Assembly (NCBI GenBank): GCA_026770585.1 | Contig: MU646499.1 | Coordinates: 243,056 to 274,990, forward strand | Length of the DNA: 31,935 bases | Source of the DNA: Baffinella frigidus | Taxonomy: Eukaryota > Cryptophyceae > Cryptomonadales > Baffinellaceae | Reading direction: 5' to 3' | Shown: in pieces, positions 8,919-19,500 of the stretch | How the letters are laid out: each line of letters opens with the position of its first letter | Position numbering within the stretch: the stretch's first letter is position 1 | Notes under the pieces: generated by a model | What the model saw: only the letters and a program-made list of their open reading frames with translations | Database searches by the model: none | Told to the model about the DNA's origin: nothing | Made by a program: the position numbers and the translations under genes

Positions 8919-8950
8919 TATCCTCCTGGGACAGGCAAAATCCGGAAGGC
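8919..8950 (+). repeat. dispersed 32-bp segment
   Basis: TATCCTCCTGGGACAGGCAA and the following 12 bases recur at 11090-11123. Confidence 0.65.
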
Positions 8951-9194
8951 TATCCCTTCTGCCGAAAAAGGTACGTGATCATTTTTTTTAGCAGGAATCA
9001 GGTCTAGGGATTCCAATTTACGGAGGACGGTTTTCCGGGTCTCATAAATCAGGAATTTCTCAATTCGTTGAGCACCAATTATCAGGATACTCAATTTGTT
9101 CAGCTTAGCGAGCCTGACAAGCTGGTGTTTTTTTCATAAAGTTGACATTTGAGCCTTTTGTCATCTCAGGATGACCCAGGCACATAAGGGATAG
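8950..9194. mobile_element. hairpin-end element, family Q (copy 1)
   Basis: 245 bp with CTATCCCTT / AAGGGATAG ends. The whole interior recurs in inverted orientation at 16968-17244 (for example CAGGAATTTCTCAATTCGTT). No ORF. Confidence 0.75.
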
Positions 9195-10052
9195 AAGGTC
9201 CTTGTTGGGCGAAATTAAAACCTAAAGGACCTAAAAAAGGTCCTTAAAGCCTAACCTAACGCTTTCTCTGCAGTCCTTTCTACGGAAGGGCGTGTCGTTG
9301 GCATATGTTGGGCGAAATTAAAACCTAAAGGACCTAAAGGACCTAAAGGACCTGGCCTAAAGGACCTAAAGGACCTTCAGCCGACTTGCTTTATCCTGAG
9401 TGTGTGTGCGAGGCCTGTGCCTCTTTGGCCTAACTCAAACGCCCGATGAGGATACCCTTTTAGCCGGTTCTGCCGGATCCTCTGTACAGGGGGGCTTGAT
9501 GTGATCCGAAAGGAAGCATGGCCTTTCTACAGAACAATTTCCGGTGTCCGCCTATGTTAGGAGCTCGAAGAACCTAAAGGACCTAAAGGACCTAAAAAGG
9601 ACCTAAAGGTGCCGGTTCTGCCGCGATCCTTCTGCACTGGGGGGCCTGATGTGATCCGAAGGGAAGCATGGCCTTTCTGCAGGATACGTTCCGGTGTCCG
9701 CCTATGTTGGGAGCTCGAAGAACCTAAAGGACCTAAAGGACCTACCACATTTCACTTCTGGTGTCTTGACTGATTCCACCTCACATCCCCACAGAACCCC
9801 CCTCACCGTGTGGGGTATCCGTGGTTGGAGCTCTCATACTTCAATCGTGGGATACCATGCGCCTCATAAAGGCTGACTTGTGGTTCGGTGTGTGTGCGAT
9901 CCTGTACCTTCTTGGTCTAACTCAAACACCCCAAGAGAACCAACCCTTTATCCCCTCTTCACGACCCTCTGCACTGGAGAGCTAAACGCGCTTTCTACGG
10001 AAGGGCGTGTCGTTGGCATATGTTGGGCGAAATTAAAACCTCAAGGACCTAA
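9195..10052. repeat. decayed repeat region with CTAAAGGAC minisatellites
   Basis: Runs of (CCTAAAGGA)n at 9220-9250, 9320-9375, 9570-9610 and 9722-9745. A unit of about 150 bp is tandemly duplicated (9462-9600 and 9611-9750; both contain TGATGTGATCCGAA and GAAGCATGGCCTTTCT). The segment CTTTCTACGGAAGGGCGTGT occurs at 9285 and 9999. No gene seen. Confidence 0.65.
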
Positions 10053-10430
10053 AGGACCATCCGACTAAAGGACTACTCTGACAACCTGAAACTAAAGGCC
10101 ACTAACAACAAAGGCCCCATAACTCTACACCCACAACAACTCCCTTTCTCATGGCCTGACCTAAACCCCAGCAAACAGAGATCCCTCCCAAACAAACAAA
10201 ACCAACAACCAGGAACAGCTAACCCAGTCTCAGATCCTGAACAATCCAAGAAACGAACCAACTCTCCGCACCCCTGAGAGTTCTGCAACAAATTCTGGGA
10301 TTTTGGCGTTCACTACTCTGATTCGTGCAACAAACCTCATATACAATGCCCAGCTAAATTCAAAACTGAATTGAACGCCATCCGTAAACTTCACCAAGCA
10401 GCATACAACCACTCCAAAAGACAAAGATAA
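10053..10430 (+). pseudogene. broken ORF with Cys/His cluster, possibly from a mobile element
   Basis: One frame is open for 125 codons except a single TGA at 10275-10277. Before the stop: a Q/N/P-rich basic stretch (LPNKQNQQPG, SKKRTNS). After it: EFCNKFWDFGVHYSD and SCNKPHIQCPAKF, giving C-x(10+)-C-x3-H-x3-C, then a basic tail ending KRQR. If the TGA were once TGC the motif would open with C-E-F-C. Base composition is A-rich on this strand, unlike the surroundings. The zinc-binding idea is an inference from spacing alone; I do not recognise the family. Confidence 0.35.
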
Positions 10431-10494
10431 AAACTGAACCTCGCAATAACAAACTGATGATGACAAACGTAACAAGAAACAGAACAGGGGCTCC

Positions 10495-10690
10495 ACGGGA
10501 GAGACACTGAGGGAAGAACAGAGGCGCTGAGGAGGGAACGAGGAGGCGGGGAGGGCGGAAGGAGGGAGGGCAGGTCGGAGAGAGGGTGGAAGAAAGGAAG
10601 AGAGAGATAGGGGGAGGAAGGTTGGAGGAAGGAGGAGGGGGAAAAGGAGGGGAGGAAGGAAGGGAGAGATGAGGGGACAGAGGAGAGGAA
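10495..10690 (+). repeat. purine-rich (GGA/GAA) tract
   Basis: Nearly 200 bp with few pyrimidines; no coding signal. Confidence 0.85.
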
Positions 10691-11886
10691 CGAATCCTTT
10701 CAGGAAGGGCTACATCACGCGTAGCTTAAAAACAAAAAGAGGACAGAATAGGACTCTCGAACTTGGGTTTAGGCGCCAAGCGAGGATGGCGGGCGACAGG
10801 AACCTAAAGAAACCTTATTGAAAGGCGGGGGGTTATTGATACTCTCGTTGCTTTGCTAAATTGTGTTGCTGACCTTTGACGTCTACTTGGTTACACTAAA
10901 CTCTGCTGACTTCCACTGACGTTTCGAAGTACATTAGGATAAACCACGCTTAGATTGCCCTTAACTTTGCTGACTTTACGTCAACCGGGACAATCCCCTT
11001 TCATCTCTTGGTGTCTGACTGATCACACACCACACCCCACACCCCACACCCCACACCCCACACCCCCACACAATCCTCGAAACCAAAATGTATCCTCCTG
11101 GGACAGGCAAAATCAGGAAGGCCATGGATAGGGACAGGCAAACCCCGGAAGGACCTGAAAAAAAGGTACCCTGGGGAAAGGAAAAGGGGGCTCGGTCGTA
11201 GATTGTGTCCGTCTCCTCACTCTGGCGGGTGTGGCCTTCGATGTGAGTGTAAAACAAAGCACCAAAGCACCACCAATCAAAATCCTGGTTGCACTAAACA
11301 CTTTACACTAAACACTAAACACTCAACACTAATCACTCAACACTAACTGACTCGTGTTGGTGGGCATTGACACGAGTGGGTTAGCTCTAACACGTGTGGA
11401 TTGGCTCTGACGCGTGTGACTTGCCCCTAACCCCTAACACCTAACCCCAATTCCCTAACCCCTAACCCCTAACCTCTAATCCCTAACCCCCAACTCCTAA
11501 CCCCCAACCCATTACACTTACCCCAACCCATTACACCTACCGTGACGCGTGAATGCCAATGCCGTTGGGCGCTATGATGGGTGGGTATTTGACAGTGCTA
11601 ACGGTAGTGGGTGCTAATGAGGGTGGGTGCTAACGCAACTGGGCGATTAATTGAGTGTTTCAGGCGAGCCGAACACGTAGACCGTCGCATGGATAGGTGG
11701 GGTATGATATGAGCCTGAGAGGACACCGACATGTCGCATACGTGTAAGTTAGAGACGTGCTGTCGCGTAACTGTAGGTGGAGGCGAATTTCTAAAAGTAG
11801 TTGTACTTAGGTAGACCCTAACGGAGACGAGTCGGTCTCCATGTGTCTTTTGTACTGCTGCACTCTGTTTTGTCACACACGACCGC
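10691..11886. other. no gene seen; simple repeats
   Basis: (CCCCACA)n at 11027-11070, ACACTAAAC units at 11294-11340 and a CCCCTAAC-type tract at 11425-11540. The Open frames here have no recognisable protein features. Confidence 0.6.
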
Positions 11887-12005
11887 CCACACAGCGGACT
11901 TTGAAGGGATTTTGAATAACCCCTAAGCGACAAGACCTAGGACCCTACGGTAGGCAACCCGTAGGGGCATAGGGGGTTTCCTTCGGATACGGTAACGGAA
12001 ACTCG
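11887..12005. mobile_element. hairpin element, family F (copy 3), truncated
   Basis: Begins CCACACAGCGGACTTTGAAG and matches the family to about the ACGGAAA motif; the second end is missing. Confidence 0.6.
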
Positions 12006-12084
12006 GGTCTCTCTCGTTTACGGCAAGGTTTCGTCGAGCGCCTGCCAACATTCTGACCAGGACGAACGATGTCTTCCCGCGCTC

Positions 12085-12229
12085 TTATCTCAGAAACGGA
12101 CTTTTAAAAGTCCTTTTCCTAAGTCAACTCCCCCACAAAGCCGTCAACTTATTCTTTACTCTACGCATAAGTTGACAGATTTATAGGGGAGTTGACTTTG
12201 AGAAAAGGACTTCTAAAAGTCCGAGATAA
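12085..12229. mobile_element. hairpin element, family L (copy 1)
   Basis: 145 bp, ends TTATCTCAGAA / GAGATAA. Each arm contains a palindrome (GGACTTTTAAAAGTCC and GGACTTCTAAAAGTCC). Inner arms AAGTCAACTCCCC / GGGGAGTTGACTT. Copy 2 at 15096-15245. Confidence 0.75.
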
Positions 12230-12269
12230 ACTCGCCCAGGCGCGCGACCAGCGCCTTGATATCGTCTTT

Positions 12270-12390
12270 TACAGGGGTACCTCGCTCATAAGAAACCGCC
12301 CCCCCCTAGGAACCTACAGTAGGACCATGCCTAGGGCCCTATGGTGGTCCTAGGGGGGGGGCAGTTTCTGATGAGCGAGGTACCCCTGTA
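12270..12390. mobile_element. hairpin element, family A (copy 1)
   Basis: 121 bp including flanking TA on each side. Ends CAGGGGTACCTCGCTCATAA and its complement; GC-rich core CCCCCCCTAGG ... CCTAGGGGGGG that can fold completely. TA flanks suggest a Tc1/mariner-type target; no transposase seen. This is the reference copy for the family. Confidence 0.8.
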
Positions 12391-12392
12391 GG

Positions 12393-12440
12393 TCCTTTAG
12401 GTTCTTGGAGCTCCCAACATAGGCGGACACCGGAACTTGT
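12393..12440. repeat. dispersed repeat, inverted copy
   Basis: GGAGCTCCCAACATAGGCGG is the complement of the repeat at 9548 and 9692, and of the one in TPR intron 1. Confidence 0.6.
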
Positions 12441-12505
12441 TCGTGAAGCGGTCTCTCGAGCTTGTAGAGCGGTCCCTCGAGCTCCCAGGGCAAGACGCTG
12501 CCTCA

Positions 12506-12730
12506 TACAGGGGTACCTCACTCATAAGAAACCAACCCCCCCTAGGACCCTACAGTAGGCCAACTCCTAGGGACCTATCCCTTAAGTGGCCAGTAGGCTC
12601 ATACGCCCTACCGTAGGGCCCTAGGATCTGCCTAGGACCTCTTGAGGGTCAATTTTGACCTGCTGGCCACTCAAGGGCTATAGTGTTGTTGGGGGGGGCG
12701 GGCGTTTCTTATTAGCGAGGTACCCCTGTA
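12506..12730. mobile_element. family A (copy 2), interrupted by family B
   Basis: Both family A ends are present (12506-12575 and 12681-12730); a complete family B element occupies the middle. Confidence 0.75.
12576..12680. mobile_element. family B (copy 2), nested
   Basis: TATCCCTTAAGTGGCCAGTA ... GGCCACTCAAGGGCTA, 105 bp. Confidence 0.75.
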
Positions 12731-13059
12731 CGAGAAGGCCTCCGGATCCTCCGGCCGGCGGCAGCGAGCAGGGAGTGCGGAAAACCGCCATGCGAAACAT
12801 CGGGGCCGTTAGTCCAATGTCACGGCCAATGTCACGGCCAATTGAGGATGTCGGTTTAGGTTTGTTTTTGGTAGGCATGTAAAGCAACTCGCTCCATCGC
12901 GCCCTCCCTCTCGGATCCCTTGCGCGAAGAAACGCATCTAGCTAGAGGGTGAGATTGTTTTTGAATTGGGGTAGTGGCGCGTCGCGTGGCACACCTCCGC
13001 TCAGCGGAGCGTTGCAGGTCTCACCCGCGCCAACCTCGGCAGGCCTGCGCCGCGGCGCA
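12731..13059. other. no gene seen
   Basis: Contains a short direct repeat (TGTCACGGCCAA twice, 12819-12842) and GCTCAGCGGAGC (palindromic, about 12992). GC-rich without a convincing exon. Confidence 0.4.
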
Positions 13060-13202
13060 TACAGGGGTACAGCCCGGGCTGTACCTCGCTCATAAGAAAC
13101 AGCCCCCCCCATAGGACCACCATGGAGCCCTAGGCATGGGCCTACTGTAGGGTCCTAGGGTCCTAGGGGGGCGCAGTTTCTTATGAGCGAGGTACCCCTG
13201 TA
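13060..13202. mobile_element. family A (copy 3) with a 14-bp palindromic insert
   Basis: Left terminus reads CAGGGGTAC-AGCCCGGGCT-GTACCTCGC: a 10-bp palindrome flanked by a duplicated GTAC splits the terminal repeat. Confidence 0.8.
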
Positions 13203-13606
13203 GCCGCAGCAAGCCTCGTGCGCTGCGCCCCGCCCCCCCCCCCCCTGCCCTATCGGGATGTTCTGAACTCCGTGGTCTGCATCGTAGACTCCGTCCTCTC
13301 GGGTCTGCTCGGGTCTGTGTTAGGGAGACCGGGGGGGGGCGAGGGTGGTGGATGGGAAGGGTGTGTGGGGGGGAGGGGGGGGAGTTCTGGGGATACAACC
13401 CCGTGTGGGATGTCCGGAGTGACTTTACACGGGGTTGTATCCCCAGATGAGTGGCCACGCGACAACTCAGCGGGGCACGCAGCCGCACGTTTTTCTGGCC
13501 CTGTACTTCCCAGCACAGACAGCCCCCCCTCTGAACGCTACACGCCCCGCGTGCCACGGCACTTCGGGCGATCAGAACTCCGCCAGAACACCTCGCCGCG
13601 CCCCGG
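13203..13606. other. GC-rich spacer with hairpins
   Basis: G-run stretch at 13331-13384 and an inverted pair GGGGATACAACCCCGTGT / ACACGGGGTTGTATCCCC (13390-13444). Confidence 0.6.
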
Positions 13607-13708
13607 CCGGGGTACCTCGCTCATAAGAAACTGCCCCCCCCTAGAACCCTACAGTAGGCCTATTCCTAGGGCCCTACGGTGGTCCTAGGGAGAGGGCGGT
13701 TTCTTATT
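13607..13708. mobile_element. family A (copy 4), right end truncated
   Basis: Left end GGGGTACCTCGCTCATAAG is intact; on the right it stops after TTTCTTAT. Confidence 0.7.
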
Positions 13709-13754
13709 TTCCGAGCCCGTCATTTCCCGCAAGTCCTGTGGCGTGTCGCGGAGG

Positions 13755-13975
13755 TTAGCGTTTGGGGTTTGGGGTTAGGGCTTGGGGTTTGGGGTTCGGG
13801 GTTTGGGGTTTAGGGTTTAGGGTTTAGGGTCTAAGGTTTAGTGGTTGGGGTTTGGGGTTTAGGGTTTGGGGTTTAGGGCTTGAGGTTTGGTGTTTAAAGT
13901 TCAGGGTTCAGGGTTTAGGGTTTATAGTTCAGGATTTCGGGTTTCGGGTTTCGGGTTTCGGGTTTCGGGTTTACC
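13755..13975 (+). repeat. TTTAGGG/TTTGGGG/TTTCGGG tract
   Basis: Mixed heptamer variants; resumes at 14056-14115 after the island at 13976-14055. Confidence 0.9.
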
Positions 13976-14055
13976 AGTCGGTCCGAGCGGAGACGCTCCT
14001 CGCTTTACAAGAACGAGACGGCGCCTTTGCCGCGGATGCTGCGGGCGGGAGGCGG
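13976..14055 (+). pseudogene. orphan exon-like island inside a heptamer array
   Basis: Preceded by TTTACCAG (acceptor-like), it reads SVRAETLLALQERDGAFAAD then AAGGRR before re-entering TTTAGGG repeats. High GC at third positions and a helical composition look like coding sequence. It matches none of the exons described here. No donor is present. Confidence 0.35.
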
Positions 14056-14190
14056 GGTTTAGGGTTTAGGGTTTAGGGTTTATGGTTTATGGTTTATGGT
14101 TTATGGTTTGGGGTCAAGCGCCAAGGAACATCTCGGAGCTGCCAAGTGGGGGGGGCAGCTGCTGCCCTGCTGTGTTGGCCACTACAAGGC

Positions 14191-14305
14191 TACAGGGATT
14201 AATCGCGAACAACAGCACGCAACGCCCCTAGGGTGGGCATACCTTCCTAAGCATATCGTAAGACCCTAGGATGGTGCGTGTTCTCATTCGCTAGTAACCC
14301 CTGTA
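14191..14305. mobile_element. hairpin element, family C (copy 1)
   Basis: 115 bp bounded by TACAGGGATTAATCGCGA and CGCTAGTAACCCCTGTA; core ACGCCCCTAGGGTGGGC. Ends are related to family A (CAGGGG). Confidence 0.65.
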
Positions 14306-15095
14306 TGTGGAACGAAAGCAAGCACTGTCCGACCCTCAGAGTGGTGGAGTGTCTGATACTCTCAGCATTGTACATTTAGTATCGTAGGTCTAAGAAGCAG
14401 TTAGTTCGAGCCCTTTCTGGGCGCCTACAGTTTATGGTCCGACGTCATAATTTCAATAAAAGTCTCGTCTTCGCTGCTGTTCCTATCGCGCTCCCTCGGG
14501 ATTGTCTGGTTCGCCCGGGTGGGCGCGCCGCTCTCCTCCAGCCCCCCCCCCCCCCGCTCACCACTCCATCTCCCCTCTCCTCCAACACCCACTCTCCTCC
14601 CTCGAGTGGTGACGTGCAACAGGCGTGCGCTCCACAGATATGCCCTGCACCCTGCACCCTGCACCCTAAACCCTAAACCAGGACAGCAAACTACGCTAGA
14701 CCTGAGAGGAGGCACTCGCAAAAGTCAACTCCCCCTGGCCGCAACGTCAACTTTTGCCAACTTCCAGGAATATCTTGGAACTTGCCCTTGAGTTGACTTT
14801 TGATTGACCACCATCACGTCTAAAGTGGGCTGGTAAAGCGCGGGGAGGCAGTCATAGCTCTTTCCGAGTTAATCCGGTTTCCTCATTTTGAAAGGACTGG
14901 AAGTCGATTCGCCGGGTGGGTGGTACAGATCCGTCAAATTTTGTCTTCAAAACGATAAGTTCTAAAAAGTGTGGCTACTCGCGGACATTCTCAGCAAACA
15001 GCCGGCGCATAACCCTACTGGTACCGCTCGTAAGCCTACCCCCTAACCCCAAACCCGAACCCTACTCCCAGGCGTAACCCTCGGGGCTAGGGTGG
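14306..15095. other. no gene seen
   Basis: 14366-14455 repeats the segment at 72-165 (TACATTTAGTATCGTAGGTC, then GGTCCGACGTCATAA); a third partial copy is at 15735-15808. 14640-14680 has CACCCTG and CCCTAAA units. An inverted pair AAAGTCAACT / AGTTGACTTT lies at about 14719-14801. Confidence 0.5.
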
Positions 15096-15245
15096 TTATC
15101 TCAGAAGACGAGTTCTAAAACTCGTTTTCTTAAGTCAATTCCCCTACGAATTTGTCAACTTCTTCTTTACTCTCCGCATAAGTTGACAAATTTGTAGGGG
15201 AATTGACTTAAGAAAATGAGTTTTAGAACTCGTTTTCTGAGATAA
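15096..15245. mobile_element. hairpin element, family L (copy 2)
   Basis: 150 bp. Same plan as copy 1, but the subterminal palindrome is GAGTTCTAAAACTC / GAGTTTTAGAACTC instead of GGACTTTTAAAAGTCC. Confidence 0.75.
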
Positions 15246-16385
15246 GTGTGGGGCTATACAGAGGTCTTAGGACGTCCTACCAACCCGATACCGCAGGAGC
15301 CTTGGATCACAAGTACCCACACAGGGCTCTTCGGCGGGGCATTCTAGGTCCGTTGTTGGAGCCATTGGTCGTTGTTGGAGCCGTTTTCTCCTAAGAAATG
15401 ACTTTTGGATACCGTTTTCCCTTGGCAAATTGACCTTTGAATACCCCCCCCAAAGAGCCCTGCGGGAATGCGGGCGCCTGCACGCATAGGCAACGATCCG
15501 AGATCAAGTAGGCAACGATTCGAGATCAAGAGATTAGTAGGGGAAATGTGTGGTAGCACCTCTCGGGGGTCTGCATGTAGCAGTTCGGGGAGCATTCTCC
15601 GGGCTTGTCGGGCGGGTACGAATCAGCCCCGCCGGCGCCCTCGGAGGTGTAGTACACTGGCTCTGTGGGGGGACCGTGATGGTCAGACCGCTGCTTTGAG
15701 ATAATTTAGCGACGGCGAGTGAGCAGTTCGCGGAAACTTAGTTCGAGCTCTCTCTGGACTTAGTTTGAGCTCTCTCAGGACGCTTGAAGTTTAAGGTCCG
15801 ACGTCATATCAGCGGGAGACAGCTGTGCGGCGACGGTCTGTGTGTGAGGCTGGCGCGACGCACGGCGCCAGACGTCAGGGGTTCGGCTGGCCACTTCCGG
15901 GGGCTGGTTCGAGCGCCAGCGGTTCGGCACACACCGGGGGTGAAGGTGCAGCCGTCGAATTGGCCGAAAATGGAGGACTCGCCAGTGTAGGGGTGGCCTG
16001 CATAGTCCGCATCCTGCTCAACCCCCAGAGAGAATGAGCACCACCGCCTCCTCTCCCTCCTCCCTTTTCATCCGTTCCAGTTGCAGAGGATGGTGAGGAG
16101 CCCGGGGACGTGGAGCGCCCGCCATTTTTTTGGTTGAAGGGGACGCTACTCATCAGTGAGACAATACACGGTGGATGTGCCAGGTCAGCTTACCGCGCCA
16201 CACTTGACGAGCGATCGAAACGGAATCAACAACATTTTTGCCTCCTCGCAAAAGTGACTTTGCGTGTGAAAGTCATCACAAATTGACTTCAGGTGTGAAA
16301 AGTGGAGAAAGTTTCCAAAGACTGGTAACGTGACCAGCAGGCCCTGCCTGCAAACGAGAAGACGCGTTTATCAAGTCTTCACACA
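15246..16385. other. 5' flank of the chalcone-isomerase-like gene
   Basis: No other gene seen. Direct repeat of AGTAGGCAACGATYCGAGAT (15486-15530); the repeated GGTCCGACGTCAT segment at 15795. The last 130 bp before the ATG contain AAAGTGACTTTGCGTGTGAA and AATTGACTTCAGGTGTGAAA, two related motifs about 40 bp apart. I see no clear TATA box. Confidence 0.4.
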
Positions 16386-16522
16386 ATGTCGCGCTGGTCG
16401 TTCATCGCACTGGCCTGCACGATCCTCGTCGGGTTCGCCTCGGGTTCCATCGCGCCCGAGACTGAGCCGCAGAGCGGCATTTCGTTCCCGGGGGAGATCG
16501 CTGGCGAGACAAGTGCGCTCAG
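16386..16522 (+). CDS. CHI-like exon 1
   Basis: Start, signal peptide and the SGISFPGEI strand; ends in CTCAG|GTTCCA. The frame stays open to 16706 if intron 1 (254 nt, 16523-16776) is not removed, but only the spliced form gives ALRLAGTAVRVKK, the conserved continuation. Confidence 0.8.
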
Positions 16523-19500
16523 GTTCCAAAATAATCCAGAGGAGAGCCAGGTTTCTGTTCTGGCTGGCCCCGTTTCGAAACCAGAAAACGGTGGGCATGC
16601 TGCGCCCCGACGCCGTGCGTTCGCGCAGAATCCCTCTCATCATTTTGAAGAACTCTCATGCCTAAGGATGGCAGAGAAACGATTCTTGACTCTGGACGGG
16701 GATTGATCCACGACACCGTGGACTCTGGACGGTGATTTTCCTGCTGAGACACCGACCCTGATCTCCTCCGCAACAGGCTGGCAGGCACTGCGGTCCGCGT
16801 GAAGAAGATTGCCTTCATTTCCATCCAGGTACCGAGCCAGCCCACTTTGAAGCAAGCGCTCGTGACTTTTCTGGTTCGTTCGTGGTCTGCGTCAGACGCC
16901 ACGTTTCCTTTGAGAGCATGGATTTCCCCCGAGTCCTAGCTCTGTCTGAGTTTTATTCTGGCTCGTCTTATCCCTTATGTGCCTGGGTCATCCTGAGATG
17001 GCAAAAGGCTCAAATGTCAACTTTGGCATTTTCTAATTAGGCCGCCTCTTAATGGAAAATTATGAAAAAAACACCAGCTTGTCAGGCTCGCTAAGCTGAA
17101 CAAATTGAGTAATTGGTGCTCAACGAATTGAGAAATTCCTGATTTATGAGACCCGGAAAACCGTCCTCCGCTAAATTGGAATCCCTACACCTGATTCCTG
17201 CTAAAAAAAATGATCACGTACCTTTTTCGGCAGATAAGGGATAGGCTTTCTATTCGTCCTCTTGTGCTGGATTTCTGTTCTTAAATTATTTCAAGGACGA
17301 GCCAGAATTAAACTCAGGCAGAGCTAGGAGTCTCCTGAGTGGAAGCTAGTGGTACAAATGACATGTGCTAATAATTTGTGGAGTGAAGTATTTTGAAGGT
17401 TGGGCCAGCCCGGGGTATTAATACAACCAATTTGCACCACTTTAGAAGGTCCACTCAAAAGACTCGGCCACATCATGACGCTTGACTGATCTCATCGCGA
17501 AGAGTATTTTTTGCTTGACTTATCTCATCAAGAAGATAGTTGAAGTCGAACAATTACCCAATTTACTTCGCCTGCATCAGGCACAGGAATTAAATTTAGC
17601 CTGCGCAGGCTTTATCCGGGGAAACCTATTTTTCTTTCATTTGATGGCAACGAAAATTACTACACAATTCGTTCTTATTAGTTATATAAAAGAATCTGTG
17701 TAGTAATTTTGATTGCCATCAAATGAAAGAAAAATAGGTTTCCCCGGATAAGGCTAACGCTTAGCCCAGTTTGCCTGTTTGAAGGAGATGGCGGGTATCT
17801 AAATTAAATCCTTGCCGCGATTAGATCACAGGGTTTCCTGCGACCAATCTAATCCCGTGGAGTATTCATAATGAATACGATTTTGGTATATCTTAAGGGG
17901 TATAAATAAGACAGTCGTCTATCTAGACTTCATTTAGAGCCTTAAGATGCACGAGAATCGGATCGGAGATCCCCGAAATCGTATTCATTATGAATACTCA
18001 TCCGGATGAAATCCCCCCCACGCTAGTTACCGCCCTTGCTCAAACCCTGTTCCGTCTCAGTCAATAGTCGCACGGGGGACGTTGGGCTTTCCGCCAGCAC
18101 TCACCACCGCCAACTTCCAAAAGCGTTGTGTTTTGTAAATCTCTCAAATGCAAGCACGAGAACCTGCCGCTGTGCCGTCAACCCGAACCCTAAATCCTAA
18201 ACCCCAAACCTGCAACTCTNNNNNNNNNNNNNNNNNNNNNNNNNNNNNNNNNNNNNNNNNNNNNNNNNNNNNNNNNNNNNNNNNNNNNNNNNNNNNNNNN
18301 NNNNNNNNNNNNNNNNNNNNNNNNNNNNNNNNNNNNNNNNCTAAACCCTGAACCCTGAACCCCAAACCCTAAACCCTAAACCCTAAACCCTAAACCCTAA
18401 ACCCTAAACCCTAAACCCTAAACCCTAAACCCCAAACCCCAAACCCTCAACCCTAAACCCTAAACCCTAAAACCAGATCTACACGGTGGGGCTCTACGTC
18501 GAGCCTGCGGCGGTTGAGGATTTCGGATTTAGGGTTGGAGTAGCAGGGTTAGGGGGCAGGGTTAGGGTTGAAGGCACACACCTAAATCATCCGGGCCCTA
18601 CCGATGGGTGCCCCCATCGCCAGGATGGTAAGGCAGGCACGAAAAAACACAAAATACGGGGTGCCTCCCTTACCATCTTGGCGTATTTTGAAGGTTGGGC
18701 CAGCCCGGGGTTTAATACAAGGACCTCCCGCTTAAGCGGGAGGTCCCGAGTTGGAACCTGGGGGTGGGGAGATCCGGGTGACGCTCTTTTTGGCAAATCC
18801 TGAATCCTTGACACAGATTTACGCGGTGGGGCTGTACGTCGAACCTGCGGCGGCAGCCACGGCCAAGGTACCTCAAACCGTCAGTGGTGGCCTGGATGTT
18901 TGTACCAGGAAATGTCAGATTCGACATTGAGTCCATCTATTCCTTATGTCCCTAGCAATTCCGTACCGTAGGGTCCTACGGGGTTCCTCAAGAAATTGAT
19001 GGACAGTTTTCGATTTGAGCGGGCCGTGAGGGTTGGTGGTGCCAGCAGCCGTTTTTGAGATACGTCGCTCTACGTCGAGCCTGCGGCGGCTGCCACGGCC
19101 GAGGTACCACTCCAGAATGCTGGAGCTCGTCCGGGAACATGCTTAATTTAAAAGAAAACCGGATTCTGGCCCTAATTAAATTTACTTAGGGCCCTAATTA
19201 ACCTTCGGCCAACCCCTGTGAACAAATATAGGGATTCATTTTCGTTTGAATTAAACATGTCCCCGGATTAGAGCGCCCAATTTTAAACCGAGAGTGCTTT
19301 ACAAGTGGGCATTTGTGTAGTAACTCTCGTGAGTTTGTTCACGTTCCTGTGCGAAATAAACTCAGACTCGAGGTTAAGGCACCTTATCCTGGCACAAATT
19401 CTTACGACCCCACATGTAAATAGGCTTCTCCAGCATTCTCGAGTGGAACCACCAACCCTTTTGAGATGTCCACCAACCCTCCCGGGAGGACCAAATGATC

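Noticed and set aside
13852-14076. GFRV/GLGF-rich frames in TTTAGGG tracts (also 21325-21960 and 29519-29728)
   Set aside because: Heptamer arrays are open in several frames and give this pattern without coding.
16386-16706. Single-exon secreted protein of 106 residues
   Set aside because: The part after residue 46 lies in intron 1; splicing to 16777 restores the conserved CHI-fold sequence.
16519-16902. Minus-strand 127-codon frame overlapping CHI-like exons 1-2
   Set aside because: Shadow of the coding exons on the opposite strand; no protein features.
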